9,108 nucleotides of DNA from an uncultured Mycoplasmatota bacterium (GCA_947645535.1 CANSDD010000067.1:1-9108); one strand, 5' to 3'. Numbered from the stretch's first letter, positions 1 to 6,564 are shown. The notes: a model not told the origin generated them from the sequence alone. Translations and numbers: made by a program.

Positions 1-56
1 ATATTTGTGGTTGCAAATAGTTGATTTTTGGTTAAAACGCACTTTCTTTATAAATG
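1..56. other. Left edge, no gene seen
   Basis: This AT-rich stretch lies beyond the ileS/tRNA-Leu operon terminator. I see no start codon with a ribosome binding site, no convincing promoter and no coding signature on either strand. A downstream gene may begin outside the window. Confidence 0.5.
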
Positions 57-90
57 AAAAAAGCCCATAATATCAAATACTATGAACTTT
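57..90 (-). terminator. Intrinsic terminator after tRNA-Leu
   Basis: On the minus strand a 14-bp stem (arms at 90-77 and 73-60, three G-T pairs plus one further wobble, otherwise Watson-Crick) closes a 3-nt loop. It runs directly into a six-T tract (62-57). It lies about 40 nt downstream of the tRNA-Leu 3' end, and no other terminator is seen between divIVA and here apart from the T-box attenuator. It therefore looks like the common 3' end of the exchanger-ileS-tRNA operon. Confidence 0.8.
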
Positions 91-101
91 ATTTATATCA
101 T

Positions 102-117
102 GTCGCAAAGGTGCGAC
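102..117. repeat. Short GC-rich hairpin between tRNA-Leu and terminator
   Basis: GTCGCA (102-107) and TGCGAC (112-117) form a perfect 6-bp stem with a 4-nt loop, unusually GC-rich for this region. It begins 12 nt beyond the tRNA CCA end on the minus strand and has no T tract in that direction. It may fold in the tRNA 3' trailer and guide processing. On the plus strand it is followed by four Ts only, which is weak for a terminator. Confidence 0.5.
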
Positions 118-129
118 TTTTAACCTCTA

Positions 130-216
130 TGGTGCAAGAGAAGAGACTCGAACTCTCACAAGATTACTCTCACAAGCACCTCAAGCTTGCGTGTCTACCA
201 CTTTCACCACTCTTGC
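130..216 (-). tRNA. tRNA-Leu (anticodon GAG)
   Basis: The minus strand folds as a complete 87-nt class II tRNA. The acceptor stem is GCAAGAG/CTCTTGC, the discriminator is A, and CCA is encoded (132-130). The D arm is GTG/CAC with the GG pair in the loop. The anticodon stem CAAGC/GCTTG carries loop TTGAGGT, giving anticodon GAG (182-180), which reads CUC and CUU. A long variable arm (GAGA/TCTT) and a T arm GAGAG-TTCGAGT-CTCTT complete the leucine-type structure. The 5' end is only 19 nt from the ileS stop and no promoter is evident between them, so it is probably made by processing the ileS operon transcript. Confidence 0.95.
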
Positions 217-220
217 ATTT

Positions 221-241
221 AGTTAGACTTTAAGTCTAACT
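221..241. repeat. Inverted repeat across the ileS stop, before tRNA-Leu
   Basis: Two 10-nt arms AGTTAGACTT/AAGTCTAACT flank a single central base, so RNA from either strand can form a 9-bp hairpin with a 3-nt loop. On the minus strand it contains the ileS stop codon (238-236) and ends 4 nt before the tRNA 5' end. No T tract follows in that direction, so it is not a classic terminator for ileS. After RNase P cleavage at the tRNA it would cap the 3' end of the ileS mRNA, which is an inference. Confidence 0.6.
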
Positions 242-3200
242 ATTTTTCTTAATTTCTAATCCTACTTTATGACCATTAATATCAAAAGTATCATTTAATT
301 TTTCTTTATTTTCTAAAGAAAGTGCTAAAGTCTCCTCTTTAATATATTCCATATTAGTACTAATTGCTTTTGTAATCTCTTCATCAGCTTCATAAGAAAC
401 AGTAATTCTATCTGTAATTTCTAAATTATTAGATTTACGAAGTTGCTGAATTTTAGAAACAAGTTCTCTTGCAATACCTTCTTCAATTAAAGCTTCATCT
501 AATTCTGTATTTAAAATAATAAAATTATTATTTAACATTCCAACATTAAATCCTTCTTTAGAATCAATACGAATATCCACCATCTCTTTATTTACTACTA
601 TCTCTTCACCTGATAATGTAACCTTAATTGTTTCATTATTTTGCAATTTTCCAATATTGTCATTTGTTAATTCCTCAAGTAATTTTCCAAATTCTCCAAC
701 TTTAGGTCCTAATACCTTTCCTACTACTTTAAAGTTTGGTTTTACCATAAAATTCATATATCCATTTAAATCATTAGCAAAAATAACATCTTTTACATTT
801 AATTCTTCTTTGATTAGCTCTTTTAAATCACCAATAACTTTTTCATCTTTTCCATCTATAATTGCTTCTTTAAGTGGTTGACGAACTTTGATTTTTGCTT
901 CTTCTCTAACATAACGTCCAAGTGAAATTAAATCTCGTACCAAATCCATACGTTTTTCCACTTCTTCTTTAATCAACTTATCATCACATACTGGATAATT
1001 TTCTAAATGAACAGATTCTCCTCCAGTTAAATTACGATAGATTTCTTCAGATAAGAATGGAGTAATTGGTGCAATTAACTTAGATAACCCTACTAATACT
1101 TCATAAGTTGTTACATAAACACTTTTTTTAGAATTATCTAGAGTGCTACCCCAGAAACGATTTCTATTACGTCTAATATACCAGTTTGATAAATCATCTG
1201 ATACAAAACTGGTCATATAACGAACAACTTTATTTAAATCATATTCATCAAACGCACTTGTTACATTTTTTACTAGTTTATTATATTTTGAAAGTAACCA
1301 TTTATCTATTTCTTCTCTTTTTTCATATTCTACATAACAATTATCAATATCTATTTCATCTACATTTGCATACATTGCGAAAAAGCTATATGTATTACGT
1401 AATGGATTAAAAAATTTGGAATATACTTCTTTTAATCCATCTATATCAAATTTAAGAGGTGTCCATACTGGTGATACATAAGGTAAATAAAACCTTACTG
1501 TATCTGCTCCATATTCTTTGATTGTACTAAATGGTTCTACAATATTACCACGACTTTTACTCATTTTCTTACCTTCAGCATCAAGTAATAAATCATTTAC
1601 TAATACATTTTTAAATGGAGAGCAACCTTTTACAAAGGTTGAAATTACCATAAGGGTATAAAACCAACCACGTGTTTGATCAATTCCTTCACAAATAAAA
1701 TCTGCTGGGAATTGTTCTTCAAATAATTTTTCATTTTCAAATGGATAATGATATTGTGCAAATGGCATTGAACCTGAATCAAACCAACAATCAAGTACAT
1801 CTTTAATTCTAGTCATGGAAGCATTACATTTAGGACATTTCAAATGAATATTATCAATATATGGTTTATGTAAATCTAAATCATCTGATATTTTTTCTAC
1901 TGCCATTTCTTTTAATTCGGCAATAGAACCAACCATATGAGTATGTCCACAAACACACTTCCAAAATGGAATTGGTGCTCCCCAATAACGACTTCTTGAT
2001 ACATTCCAATCCTTTGCATTGCTAAGCCAATTTGCAAATCTTTTTTCTCCTACATAAGATGGATACCAATTAACTTTTGAATTTGCCTCTACTAATTTAT
2101 CTCTAAATGCACTAACTTTAATATAGTAACTTGGCATTGAATAATAGATTAGTGGTGTATGACATCTCCAACAATGAGGATAATCATGAACCATTTTCTG
2201 TTTTTTAAATAATTTATCATTTTGTTTTAAATATTCTACTACATCATCATTTACATCAAATACAAATTTGCCTTTCCATAACCCTTCTGTATAGCAGCCA
2301 TCTTTTCCTACTGGATTTAAAATAGGCATATCATAGTTTTTACATACATTAGCATCATCTTCACCAAAAGCAGGTGCTATATGGACAATACCTGTTCCAT
2401 CTTCCATTGTAACATAACTATCACAAGTAACAATAAATGCTTTCTTATCTACTTCTAAAGATGGTATCAATTGTTCATATTCTGTATATTCTAACGTTTT
2501 GCCTTTAAATGTTTCTAATATAGTTGCTTCTTCTCCAAGAACATTATTGACTAGTGCAGTTGCTAAAATGAATTTTGTTCCTTTTGATTCCACTAAAGAA
2601 TAATCTTCATCTGGATTCACACAAAGGGCAACATTAGCAATTAAAGTCCAAGGTGTTGTTGTCCAAACTAGGAAATATACATCTTCCTCTTTTTTCTTAA
2701 ATGGAACATAAACGGTTAAAGCTGTCTCGTTAACATATTCTTGCGCTACTTCATGAGTGGCAAGCCCTGTTCCACAGTGCGGACAATATGGAACAACTCT
2801 AGTTCCTTCGTAAAATAATTCCTCTTCAAAGAATTTCTTTAAAATCCACCATTCTGTTTCAATGTATTCATTTTTATATGTTAAATAAGGTTGAGCTACA
2901 TCAATAAATTGTCCCATCTTGCTTGTTAAGTCAGTAAATGCTGCTTCATTTTCTCTAACACTTTTACGACATTCTTCATTAAATTTACCAATTCCAAGTG
3001 CTTCTATCTCTTTTTTAGATGAAATACCTATTTTTTTCTCTACATGATTTTCAATTGGAAGTCCATGTGTGTCCCAACCTACTTTTCTAACTACTTTATG
3101 ACCTTTCATTACATGATATTTACAAACAGCATCTTTTAAATTTTTAGCTACCATATGATGAAGCCCTGGAAATCCATTAGCAAATGCTGGACCATCATAA

Positions 3201-3334
3201 AATACAAAGTTTTTATCATCTTTATGAACTTCATTTTGACGATTTGTAATTTGGTTAATACTCCCCCAAGAATCTAAAATATCCTTTTCTACTTCACTAA
3301 TTTTTCTTTTGTCTAATTCTTTAAACTTTTTCAT
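236..3334 (-). CDS. ileS: Isoleucyl-tRNA synthetase, type 2 (IleRS2), GLHH variant
   Basis: Cytoplasmic class I synthetase that activates isoleucine with ATP, charges tRNA-Ile and edits valine. The 1032-aa length, the WDTHGLPIE block (residues 87-95) and the C-terminal part without the bacterial-type zinc finger fit the eukaryote-like type 2 enzymes. The HIGH motif, expected around 57-60, reads GLHH. KMSKS is intact at 590-594. The editing domain is inserted at roughly 195-410, with WTTTPWT (224-230) and the DGTGIVHIAPAFGEDD block (312-327) that includes the conserved editing Asp. Cys pairs at 184/187, 388/391, 460/462 and 500/503 may bind zinc. An anticodon-binding domain (about 680-840) and a C-terminal domain follow. 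The ATG is preceded by AGGAGAGG, which overlaps the stop of the upstream exchanger gene 12 nt away, so translation is probably coupled. Transcription is controlled by the Ile T-box at 4351-4542. Confidence 0.95.
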   Translation of the reverse strand: MKKFKELDKRKISEVEKDILDSWGSINQITNRQNEVHKDDKNFVFYDGPAFANGFPGLHHMVAKNLKDAVCKYHVMKGHKVVRKVGWDTHGLPIENHVEKKIGISSKKEIEALGIGKFNEECRKSVRENEAAFTDLTSKMGQFIDVAQPYLTYKNEYIETEWWILKKFFEEELFYEGTRVVPYCPHCGTGLATHEVAQEYVNETALTVYVPFKKKEEDVYFLVWTTTPWTLIANVALCVNPDEDYSLVESKGTKFILATALVNNVLGEEATILETFKGKTLEYTEYEQLIPSLEVDKKAFIVTCDSYVTMEDGTGIVHIAPAFGEDDANVCKNYDMPILNPVGKDGCYTEGLWKGKFVFDVNDDVVEYLKQNDKLFKKQKMVHDYPHCWRCHTPLIYYSMPSYYIKVSAFRDKLVEANSKVNWYPSYVGEKRFANWLSNAKDWNVSRSRYWGAPIPFWKCVCGHTHMVGSIAELKEMAVEKISDDLDLHKPYIDNIHLKCPKCNASMTRIKDVLDCWFDSGSMPFAQYHYPFENEKLFEEQFPADFICEGIDQTRGWFYTLMVISTFVKGCSPFKNVLVNDLLLDAEGKKMSKSRGNIVEPFSTIKEYGADTVRFYLPYVSPVWTPLKFDIDGLKEVYSKFFNPLRNTYSFFAMYANVDEIDIDNCYVEYEKREEIDKWLLSKYNKLVKNVTSAFDEYDLNKVVRYMTSFVSDDLSNWYIRRNRNRFWGSTLDNSKKSVYVTTYEVLVGLSKLIAPITPFLSEEIYRNLTGGESVHLENYPVCDDKLIKEEVEKRMDLVRDLISLGRYVREEAKIKVRQPLKEAIIDGKDEKVIGDLKELIKEELNVKDVIFANDLNGYMNFMVKPNFKVVGKVLGPKVGEFGKLLEELTNDNIGKLQNNETIKVTLSGEEIVVNKEMVDIRIDSKEGFNVGMLNNNFIILNTELDEALIEEGIARELVSKIQQLRKSNNLEITDRITVSYEADEEITKAISTNMEYIKEETLALSLENKEKLNDTFDINGHKVGLEIKKNS

Positions 3335-3346
3335 AAAAACCCTCTC

Positions 3347-4318
3347 CTAAATAATAATAACATATGCATAATACATAATAAATGTAAAAATCATAATTAT
3401 TCCTTCTTTTTTGCTAATTACTTTATCATTACTAGCTGCTACAAAAAGCATAAGTGCTGATGTAAGGAATAATATTAAATCTACATAAGAAAATCCTACT
3501 CCTGATACTCCTCCAAAAAGTGCAACTGGGAGTCCCAAAACCATTCCAATATTGAAAATATTACTTCCAATAATATTTCCAATTAGCATATCTTGTTCTC
3601 CTTTTCTTGCTGCTACTATTGATGTTACAAGTTCTGGAAGTGATGTTCCAATTGCAATAATTGTAAGTGCAATAATACGTTCACTAATTCCCATCATTTT
3701 GGCAATTTCGCTTGCACTATCTACTACAAAATTACTACCAAGTATGATTGCTACTAAACCAAGAAGTACAAAAATAACTGATTTATACATTGTAAATTTT
3801 GGATCATCTTCTAATGTATTTGGATCATCATCTTCCTTCTTTTTTCTGATAATTGAAAATAAATAATAAATAAATACCATAAAGAATAAAAGAATAACAA
3901 AACCATCAGAATGACTAATCATATTCACTTGTGATGGATCAAATAAGTGATCCACAAATAACGTTACTAATAATAATGACATCATAATTGTAATTGGAAG
4001 TTCTTTTCTAATTGTGTTACTTTTTACTCTAAGTGTACAGCATAAGCTAGAAACACCTAGTATAAGTAATATATTGATAATATTACTACCAATTACATTT
4101 CCAAGTACCATATCACCACTTCCAGACATTAATGCTTTTATGGAAATAGCAAGTTCTGGAGCACTTGTTCCAAACGCAATAATAGTTAATCCTATTACTA
4201 ATCTGGATACTTTTAAATTCCTTGCTGTAGATGATGCACCATCTACAAATATATCTGCTCCTTTAATCAATACTATAAATCCTACTAATAATATAATAAT
4301 TTGTAAAAACATTTGCAT
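3347..4318 (-). CDS. Na+/Ca2+ exchanger family protein (CaxA/YrbG type)
   Basis: Integral membrane antiporter of the Ca2+/cation antiporter superfamily, probably exporting Ca2+ in exchange for Na+ or H+. The 323-aa protein has the two inverted alpha repeats that define the family: GTSAPE (50-55) with GNVIGSN (73-79), and GTSLPE (224-229) with GNIIGSN (247-253). The Glu of each GTSxPE and the Asn of each GSN are the expected ion ligands and are intact. About ten hydrophobic segments are split by an acidic cytoplasmic loop (about 158-179). The first of two nearby ATGs is chosen because GAAGG lies 10 nt upstream. It is the first gene after the Ile T-box and ends 12 nt before ileS, so it shares isoleucine-dependent control. 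The family call is strong; ion specificity is inferred. Confidence 0.9.
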   Translation of the reverse strand: MQMFLQIIILLVGFIVLIKGADIFVDGASSTARNLKVSRLVIGLTIIAFGTSAPELAISIKALMSGSGDMVLGNVIGSNIINILLILGVSSLCCTLRVKSNTIRKELPITIMMSLLLVTLFVDHLFDPSQVNMISHSDGFVILLFFMVFIYYLFSIIRKKKEDDDPNTLEDDPKFTMYKSVIFVLLGLVAIILGSNFVVDSASEIAKMMGISERIIALTIIAIGTSLPELVTSIVAARKGEQDMLIGNIIGSNIFNIGMVLGLPVALFGGVSGVGFSYVDLILFLTSALMLFVAASNDKVISKKEGIIMIFTFIMYYAYVIII

Positions 4319-4350
4319 AATTTCTATACCTTCTTTCTAAAAATTTATAT

Positions 4351-4379
4351 AAAAAAAGCCATCCATCTAAGGACGAGCT
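4351..4379 (-). terminator. T-box attenuator terminator
   Basis: AGCTCGTCC (4379-4371) pairs with GGATGGCT (4364-4357) with one bulged C and two wobble pairs, closing a 6-nt loop and followed by seven Ts (4357-4351). The GTCC strand is also needed for the T-box antiterminator, so the two structures are mutually exclusive. Read-through occurs when uncharged tRNA-Ile is bound. Confidence 0.85.
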
Positions 4380-4466
4380 TTGTAACCCGCGGTACCACCT
4401 TAATTTATAATACTCTCAAAACTATAACGCGTTACCGTTTCTATTTTCATAGAAAACATCTAGAAT

Positions 4467-4469
4467 GAT
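4467..4469 (-). promoter_or_regulatory. T-box specifier codon AUC (Ile)
   Basis: On the minus strand the trinucleotide ATC, followed by a purine, sits in the internal loop on the 3' side of Stem I, between the ATATATAA/TTATATAT helix and the basal helix. It matches the Ile identity of the downstream ileS and would pair with tRNA-Ile (GAU). The loop assignment rests on manual folding. Confidence 0.75.
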
Positions 4470-4549
4470 CTATATATAATTTTTTGTTTCGTTTCCATCA
4501 ACCACGAACTTTCTATACAAATTCTTATATATCGTTTCTATCATTTGTT

Positions 4550-5008
4550 TTAAAATTCTATTTGATCTATATCATTTACCATTTCTAATTGATTTTCTAT
4601 AACTTCTCTTAATCTACGCTTAAATACTGTCATATTTCTTCGTAATTGACTAGCTTCTTGTTCTGTTTTTTCAGCTCTAAGTAATGCTTCATTAACAATG
4701 CGACTTGCATTTTTTTTAGCATCTTCTAATATAACTTCACTTTCTCTATGTGCTGCAACTTTCATTTGATCAGATGTTTTTTGAGCCATCATAATTGCCC
4801 TATTTAAGGTTCCTTCCATATGTTCATATTGTCCAAGTCTTTCTCTTAAAGCTGCATTTTCCTTTTCTAAGTATCGTAAAGAAGCTATTTGCTGATCTTT
4901 ACTCTTTAGTTCCGCAACCATTTTTTCAACCTGGTTAATTACTTGATCCAAGAAAGCATTTACTTCTTCTGGATCATAGCCGCGAAGTGTTCGATTAAAT
5001 TTTTCCAT
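4550..5008 (-). CDS. divIVA: DivIVA-family polar/septal coiled-coil protein
   Basis: Cytoplasmic scaffold that binds curved membrane at the septum and poles and recruits division or growth proteins. The signature RGYDPEEVNAFLDQVI lies at residues 9-24 of a 152-aa protein, and most of the rest is heptad-like, charged coiled coil to a short acidic end (NDIDQIEF). I start it at the ATG at 5008: AAGGGGTGA lies just upstream with good spacing, whereas the in-frame GTG at 5026 has no ribosome binding site and falls at the predicted transcript start. The N-terminus is shorter than in B. subtilis, lacking the leading LTPxDI-type stretch. The membrane-inserting Phe (F17 in B. subtilis) aligns with Leu8, next to a conserved Arg9. 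It follows sepF by 59 nt and is followed directly by the Ile T-box. Confidence 0.9.
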   Translation of the reverse strand: MEKFNRTLRGYDPEEVNAFLDQVINQVEKMVAELKSKDQQIASLRYLEKENAALRERLGQYEHMEGTLNRAIMMAQKTSDQMKVAAHRESEVILEDAKKNASRIVNEALLRAEKTEQEASQLRRNMTVFKRRLREVIENQLEMVNDIDQIEF

Positions 5009-5031
5009 AGCTTCACCCCTTGGCACTACTT

Positions 5032-5060
5032 ATTGTAGCACATTTCTTTTCTGTTTTCTA
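5032..5060 (-). promoter_or_regulatory. Candidate divIVA promoter (extended -10)
   Basis: On the minus strand TGCTACAAT (5040-5032) is an extended -10 element with five of six -10 bases matching. A weak -35, TAGAAA, lies 17 bp upstream (5060-5055). The predicted transcript start is near 5025, just upstream of the AAGGGG that serves the ATG at 5008. This internal promoter would let divIVA, and perhaps the T-box genes, be transcribed independently of sepF. Confidence 0.55.
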
Positions 5061-5067
5061 GTCTTTT

Positions 5068-5484
5068 TTACCATTCAATATTGATATCATCATTGTCATG
5101 GATATCTTTTCCATCAGTCTCATCTGTTATTTTTCCTTGTACATTAATGTTATTTGGTGTACATAAGAATATACCTCCACCTATTTTTTGTATTTCTCCA
5201 CCTATTGCATAGATTGTTCCACTTAAAAAGTCAACAATTCTTTTTGCTTGATCAGAAGTCACTCTTTTCAAATTTACAACTACTGTATTTCTAGATTTTA
5301 AATGGTCTGCAATCTGCTGTGATTCAGAATATGCTCTAGGTTCTAATAATATCATTCTAGAACCACCATTATTTTCAGCAAGTGCTACTTCTGTTGTTAC
5401 CTCGTAATACTGATCACTATTTTCAGGATTTCCAAAAATATCTGGTTCTTCATCTTTAAATAGACCTTTTAAATTAAATGCCAT
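5068..5484 (-). CDS. sepF: SepF cell-division protein (FtsZ membrane anchor)
   Basis: SepF bundles and anchors FtsZ filaments at the membrane during septation. The 138-aa protein has the family layout: a short amphipathic N-terminal helix (MAFNLKGLFKDEE) expected to bind membrane, a variable acidic linker (about 14-42), then the conserved SepF core (about 43-116) with LEPRAYSESQQIADHLK, the VVVNLKRV strand, DQAKRIVDFLSGTIYAIGG and FLCTPNNINV. A short acidic tail follows. The ATG is preceded by AAGGAGG at 8-nt spacing. No terminator separates it from divIVA. Compared with Bacillus clusters, the ylmD/ylmE-type genes upstream and ylmG/ylmH between sepF and divIVA are absent from this locus. Confidence 0.95.
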   Translation of the reverse strand: MAFNLKGLFKDEEPDIFGNPENSDQYYEVTTEVALAENNGGSRMILLEPRAYSESQQIADHLKSRNTVVVNLKRVTSDQAKRIVDFLSGTIYAIGGEIQKIGGGIFLCTPNNINVQGKITDETDGKDIHDNDDINIEW

Positions 5485-5527
5485 CTTGTATTCCTCCTTA
5501 TTCTTGTACTTTTACATTCTATATATC

Positions 5528-5536
5528 ATTTTATCA
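5528..5536 (-). promoter_or_regulatory. Candidate sepF promoter (extended -10)
   Basis: TGATAAAAT on the minus strand (5536-5528) is an extended -10 element with five of six matches to TATAAT. It lies just after the upstream terminator and about 45 nt before the sepF start. No good -35 is visible at 17 bp because that position falls in the terminator's T tract; the TG extension may compensate. Confidence 0.45.
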
Positions 5537-5544
5537 TAAATAGT

Positions 5545-5575
5545 AAAAAAAGAAAATAACTTTTCTGTTATTTTC
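5545..5575 (-). terminator. Intrinsic terminator upstream of sepF
   Basis: A perfect 9-bp stem, GAAAATAAC/GTTATTTTC (5575-5567 and 5560-5552), with a 6-nt loop is followed by seven Ts (5551-5545) on the minus strand. It closes the transcription unit containing the 5684-6358 reading frame and insulates sepF. The 108 bp between that frame's stop and this hairpin contain nothing else I can identify. Confidence 0.85.
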
Positions 5576-5683
5576 ATCTACTATAAAGTAACTATTTACA
5601 GTTGTAATTATTATGATGTGAAAAATTATGTTCAATTAAGAAAAAGAGATATGATAGTTATTAAAACTTTGCAATTGTAAAAA

Positions 5684-6358
5684 TTATATTTTAATATATT
5701 TCTTTCCACAATCTTCTTCAATATACGGATTATATATATCAGTAGATATTAACGGATTACGCATATCTATATTTTTACCTGTTGCTTTTCTTGGTTTTAC
5801 TTCTTCCCAATCAAGTTTTTGTCTAACAAATCCATCAAGAATAATTGGATGTTCATTACCATTAAAATCTCTATATGTAGTTTCACCAGTCAATAGCATT
5901 AGCACCATAGCATTACTTTTAGCAATTGATAAATTACTATATGTATCTAATCTAACATTAGGTCTACCAATGCTATATCTACTTGATGTACCTTGATATA
6001 GTTTAAAGCCAATTGTTTGAAAGACTTTTAAATAACTATTTAACATTGGAGATAAATGAATTTTAGTATATTGTTTATCTGTTCCACCAAAATATTTTTT
6101 TGATACATGCAACATTTCATCATATATATCATGAACATAATAATTATCAATTCTACATTCTATAGAAACAAAATCTACTATGTCTCTCATTTTTTTAAGT
6201 TCAACTTTTTCCCAATCAAATGGCTCACCATAGAATTTTAAATATCTTACTTTATCACGTTCAATAATCACACTATCTCTTTCGTTTTCACTTAAAACTC
6301 TTCTTAGTAATGGTCTATCACTTGATGTAAGTAATGATGTTGCTTTAATACTTTCCAA
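5684..6358 (-). CDS. Hypothetical protein, uncertain start
   Basis: I do not recognise this 224-codon frame. Composition looks like a real soluble protein: mixed charge, many Tyr, Asp and Lys, no signal peptide and no membrane segment. Local blocks include FYGEPFDWEKVELKKMRDIVDF, in the first third, and FNGNEHPIILDGFV near the C-terminus. The only upstream initiator is TTG at 6358, with no ribosome binding site and an in-frame TAG four codons before it. The first ATG codes for about residue 57, inside what looks like continuous protein sequence. The gene may use the TTG, or be the C-terminal part of a gene broken at its 5' end, where it abuts and slightly overlaps the pilin remnant. A solid terminator lies downstream at 5575-5545. 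Function unknown. Confidence 0.6.
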   Translation of the reverse strand: MESIKATSLLTSSDRPLLRRVLSENERDSVIIERDKVRYLKFYGEPFDWEKVELKKMRDIVDFVSIECRIDNYYVHDIYDEMLHVSKKYFGGTDKQYTKIHLSPMLNSYLKVFQTIGFKLYQGTSSRYSIGRPNVRLDTYSNLSIAKSNAMVLMLLTGETTYRDFNGNEHPIILDGFVRQKLDWEEVKPRKATGKNIDMRNPLISTDIYNPYIEEDCGKKYIKI

Positions 6359-6491
6359 ATGCAGTATCTAAAAATGCAGTCTTTCTAGCTTTTTCTATGA
6401 TATTTAATATTATGGAAGTAGCTATTAAAGCTATTATCACCAATATAACAATTACTGCTAATAATTCAATTAATGTAAATCTATTTTTTCT
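6345..6491 (-). pseudogene. Type IV pilin-like N-terminal remnant
   Basis: The minus-strand frame reads RKNRFTLIELLAVIVIL and continues VIIALIATSIILNIIEKAR, the prepilin N-terminal methylation and hydrophobic-helix domain, at nearly full strength. It then ends at a TAA (6347-6345) after about 47 codons. An in-frame TAG lies just before RKNR, and no ATG, GTG or TTG is available upstream of the conserved Phe. The residue before the Phe, normally Gly for prepilin peptidase cleavage, is Arg (AGA, one base from GGA). Intact homologues continue for 100 or more residues. It is therefore a truncated and inactivated pilin or pseudopilin gene. It may mark a deletion or recombination junction with the 5684-6358 frame. 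Confidence 0.75.
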
Positions 6492-6564
6492 CTACTTTTT
6501 TACAACTTTTTTATATTAAGATAGTGTAAATATTTTTTTCTAATAACCAGTTATATTTTTTCAC

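Larger units (their letters stand above)
4351..4542 (-). promoter_or_regulatory. Isoleucine T-box leader
   Basis: This RNA leader senses uncharged tRNA-Ile and permits readthrough into the exchanger and ileS genes. Stem I closes through ATAGAAA (about 4541-4535) and TTTCTAT (about 4456-4450). A second helix, ATATATAA/TTATATAT, sits above the specifier loop. The loop carries ATC followed by A at 4469-4467, an isoleucine codon in the expected place on the 3' side of Stem I. The conserved T-box AAGGTGGTACCGCG lies at 4401-4388. The downstream GTCCTT can pair with its AAGG to form the antiterminator or join the terminator at 4379-4351. The leader begins about 8 nt after the divIVA stop, the same position as in the Bacillus division cluster. 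Confidence 0.93.

Noticed and set aside
221..241. Inverted repeat as an ileS terminator
   Set aside because: No T tract follows on the minus strand, and a tRNA gene starts 4 nt later with a real terminator beyond it.
657..881. Plus-strand open frame inside ileS
   Set aside because: It lies wholly antisense to strongly conserved ileS codons, is Ser/Phe/Pro-rich as expected from the complement of Lys/Glu/Gly coding, and has no ribosome binding site.
1186..1410. Plus-strand open frame inside ileS, hydrophobic and His/Leu-rich
   Set aside because: It is an antisense shadow of the ileS anticodon-binding region, with no initiation signal and no family resemblance.
3552..4340. Two plus-strand open frames opposite the exchanger gene
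   Set aside because: They are hydrophobic because they mirror the membrane segments of the real gene. The real strand carries both alpha-repeat motifs and a ribosome binding site.
5009..5026. GTG start for divIVA
   Set aside because: It has no ribosome binding site, overlaps the predicted transcript start, and the codons between it and the ATG contain the ribosome binding site for that ATG.
5510..5577. Short minus-strand ATG frame across the sepF-upstream terminator (about 21 codons)
   Set aside because: It lies within the terminator hairpin and T tract and has no ribosome binding site.
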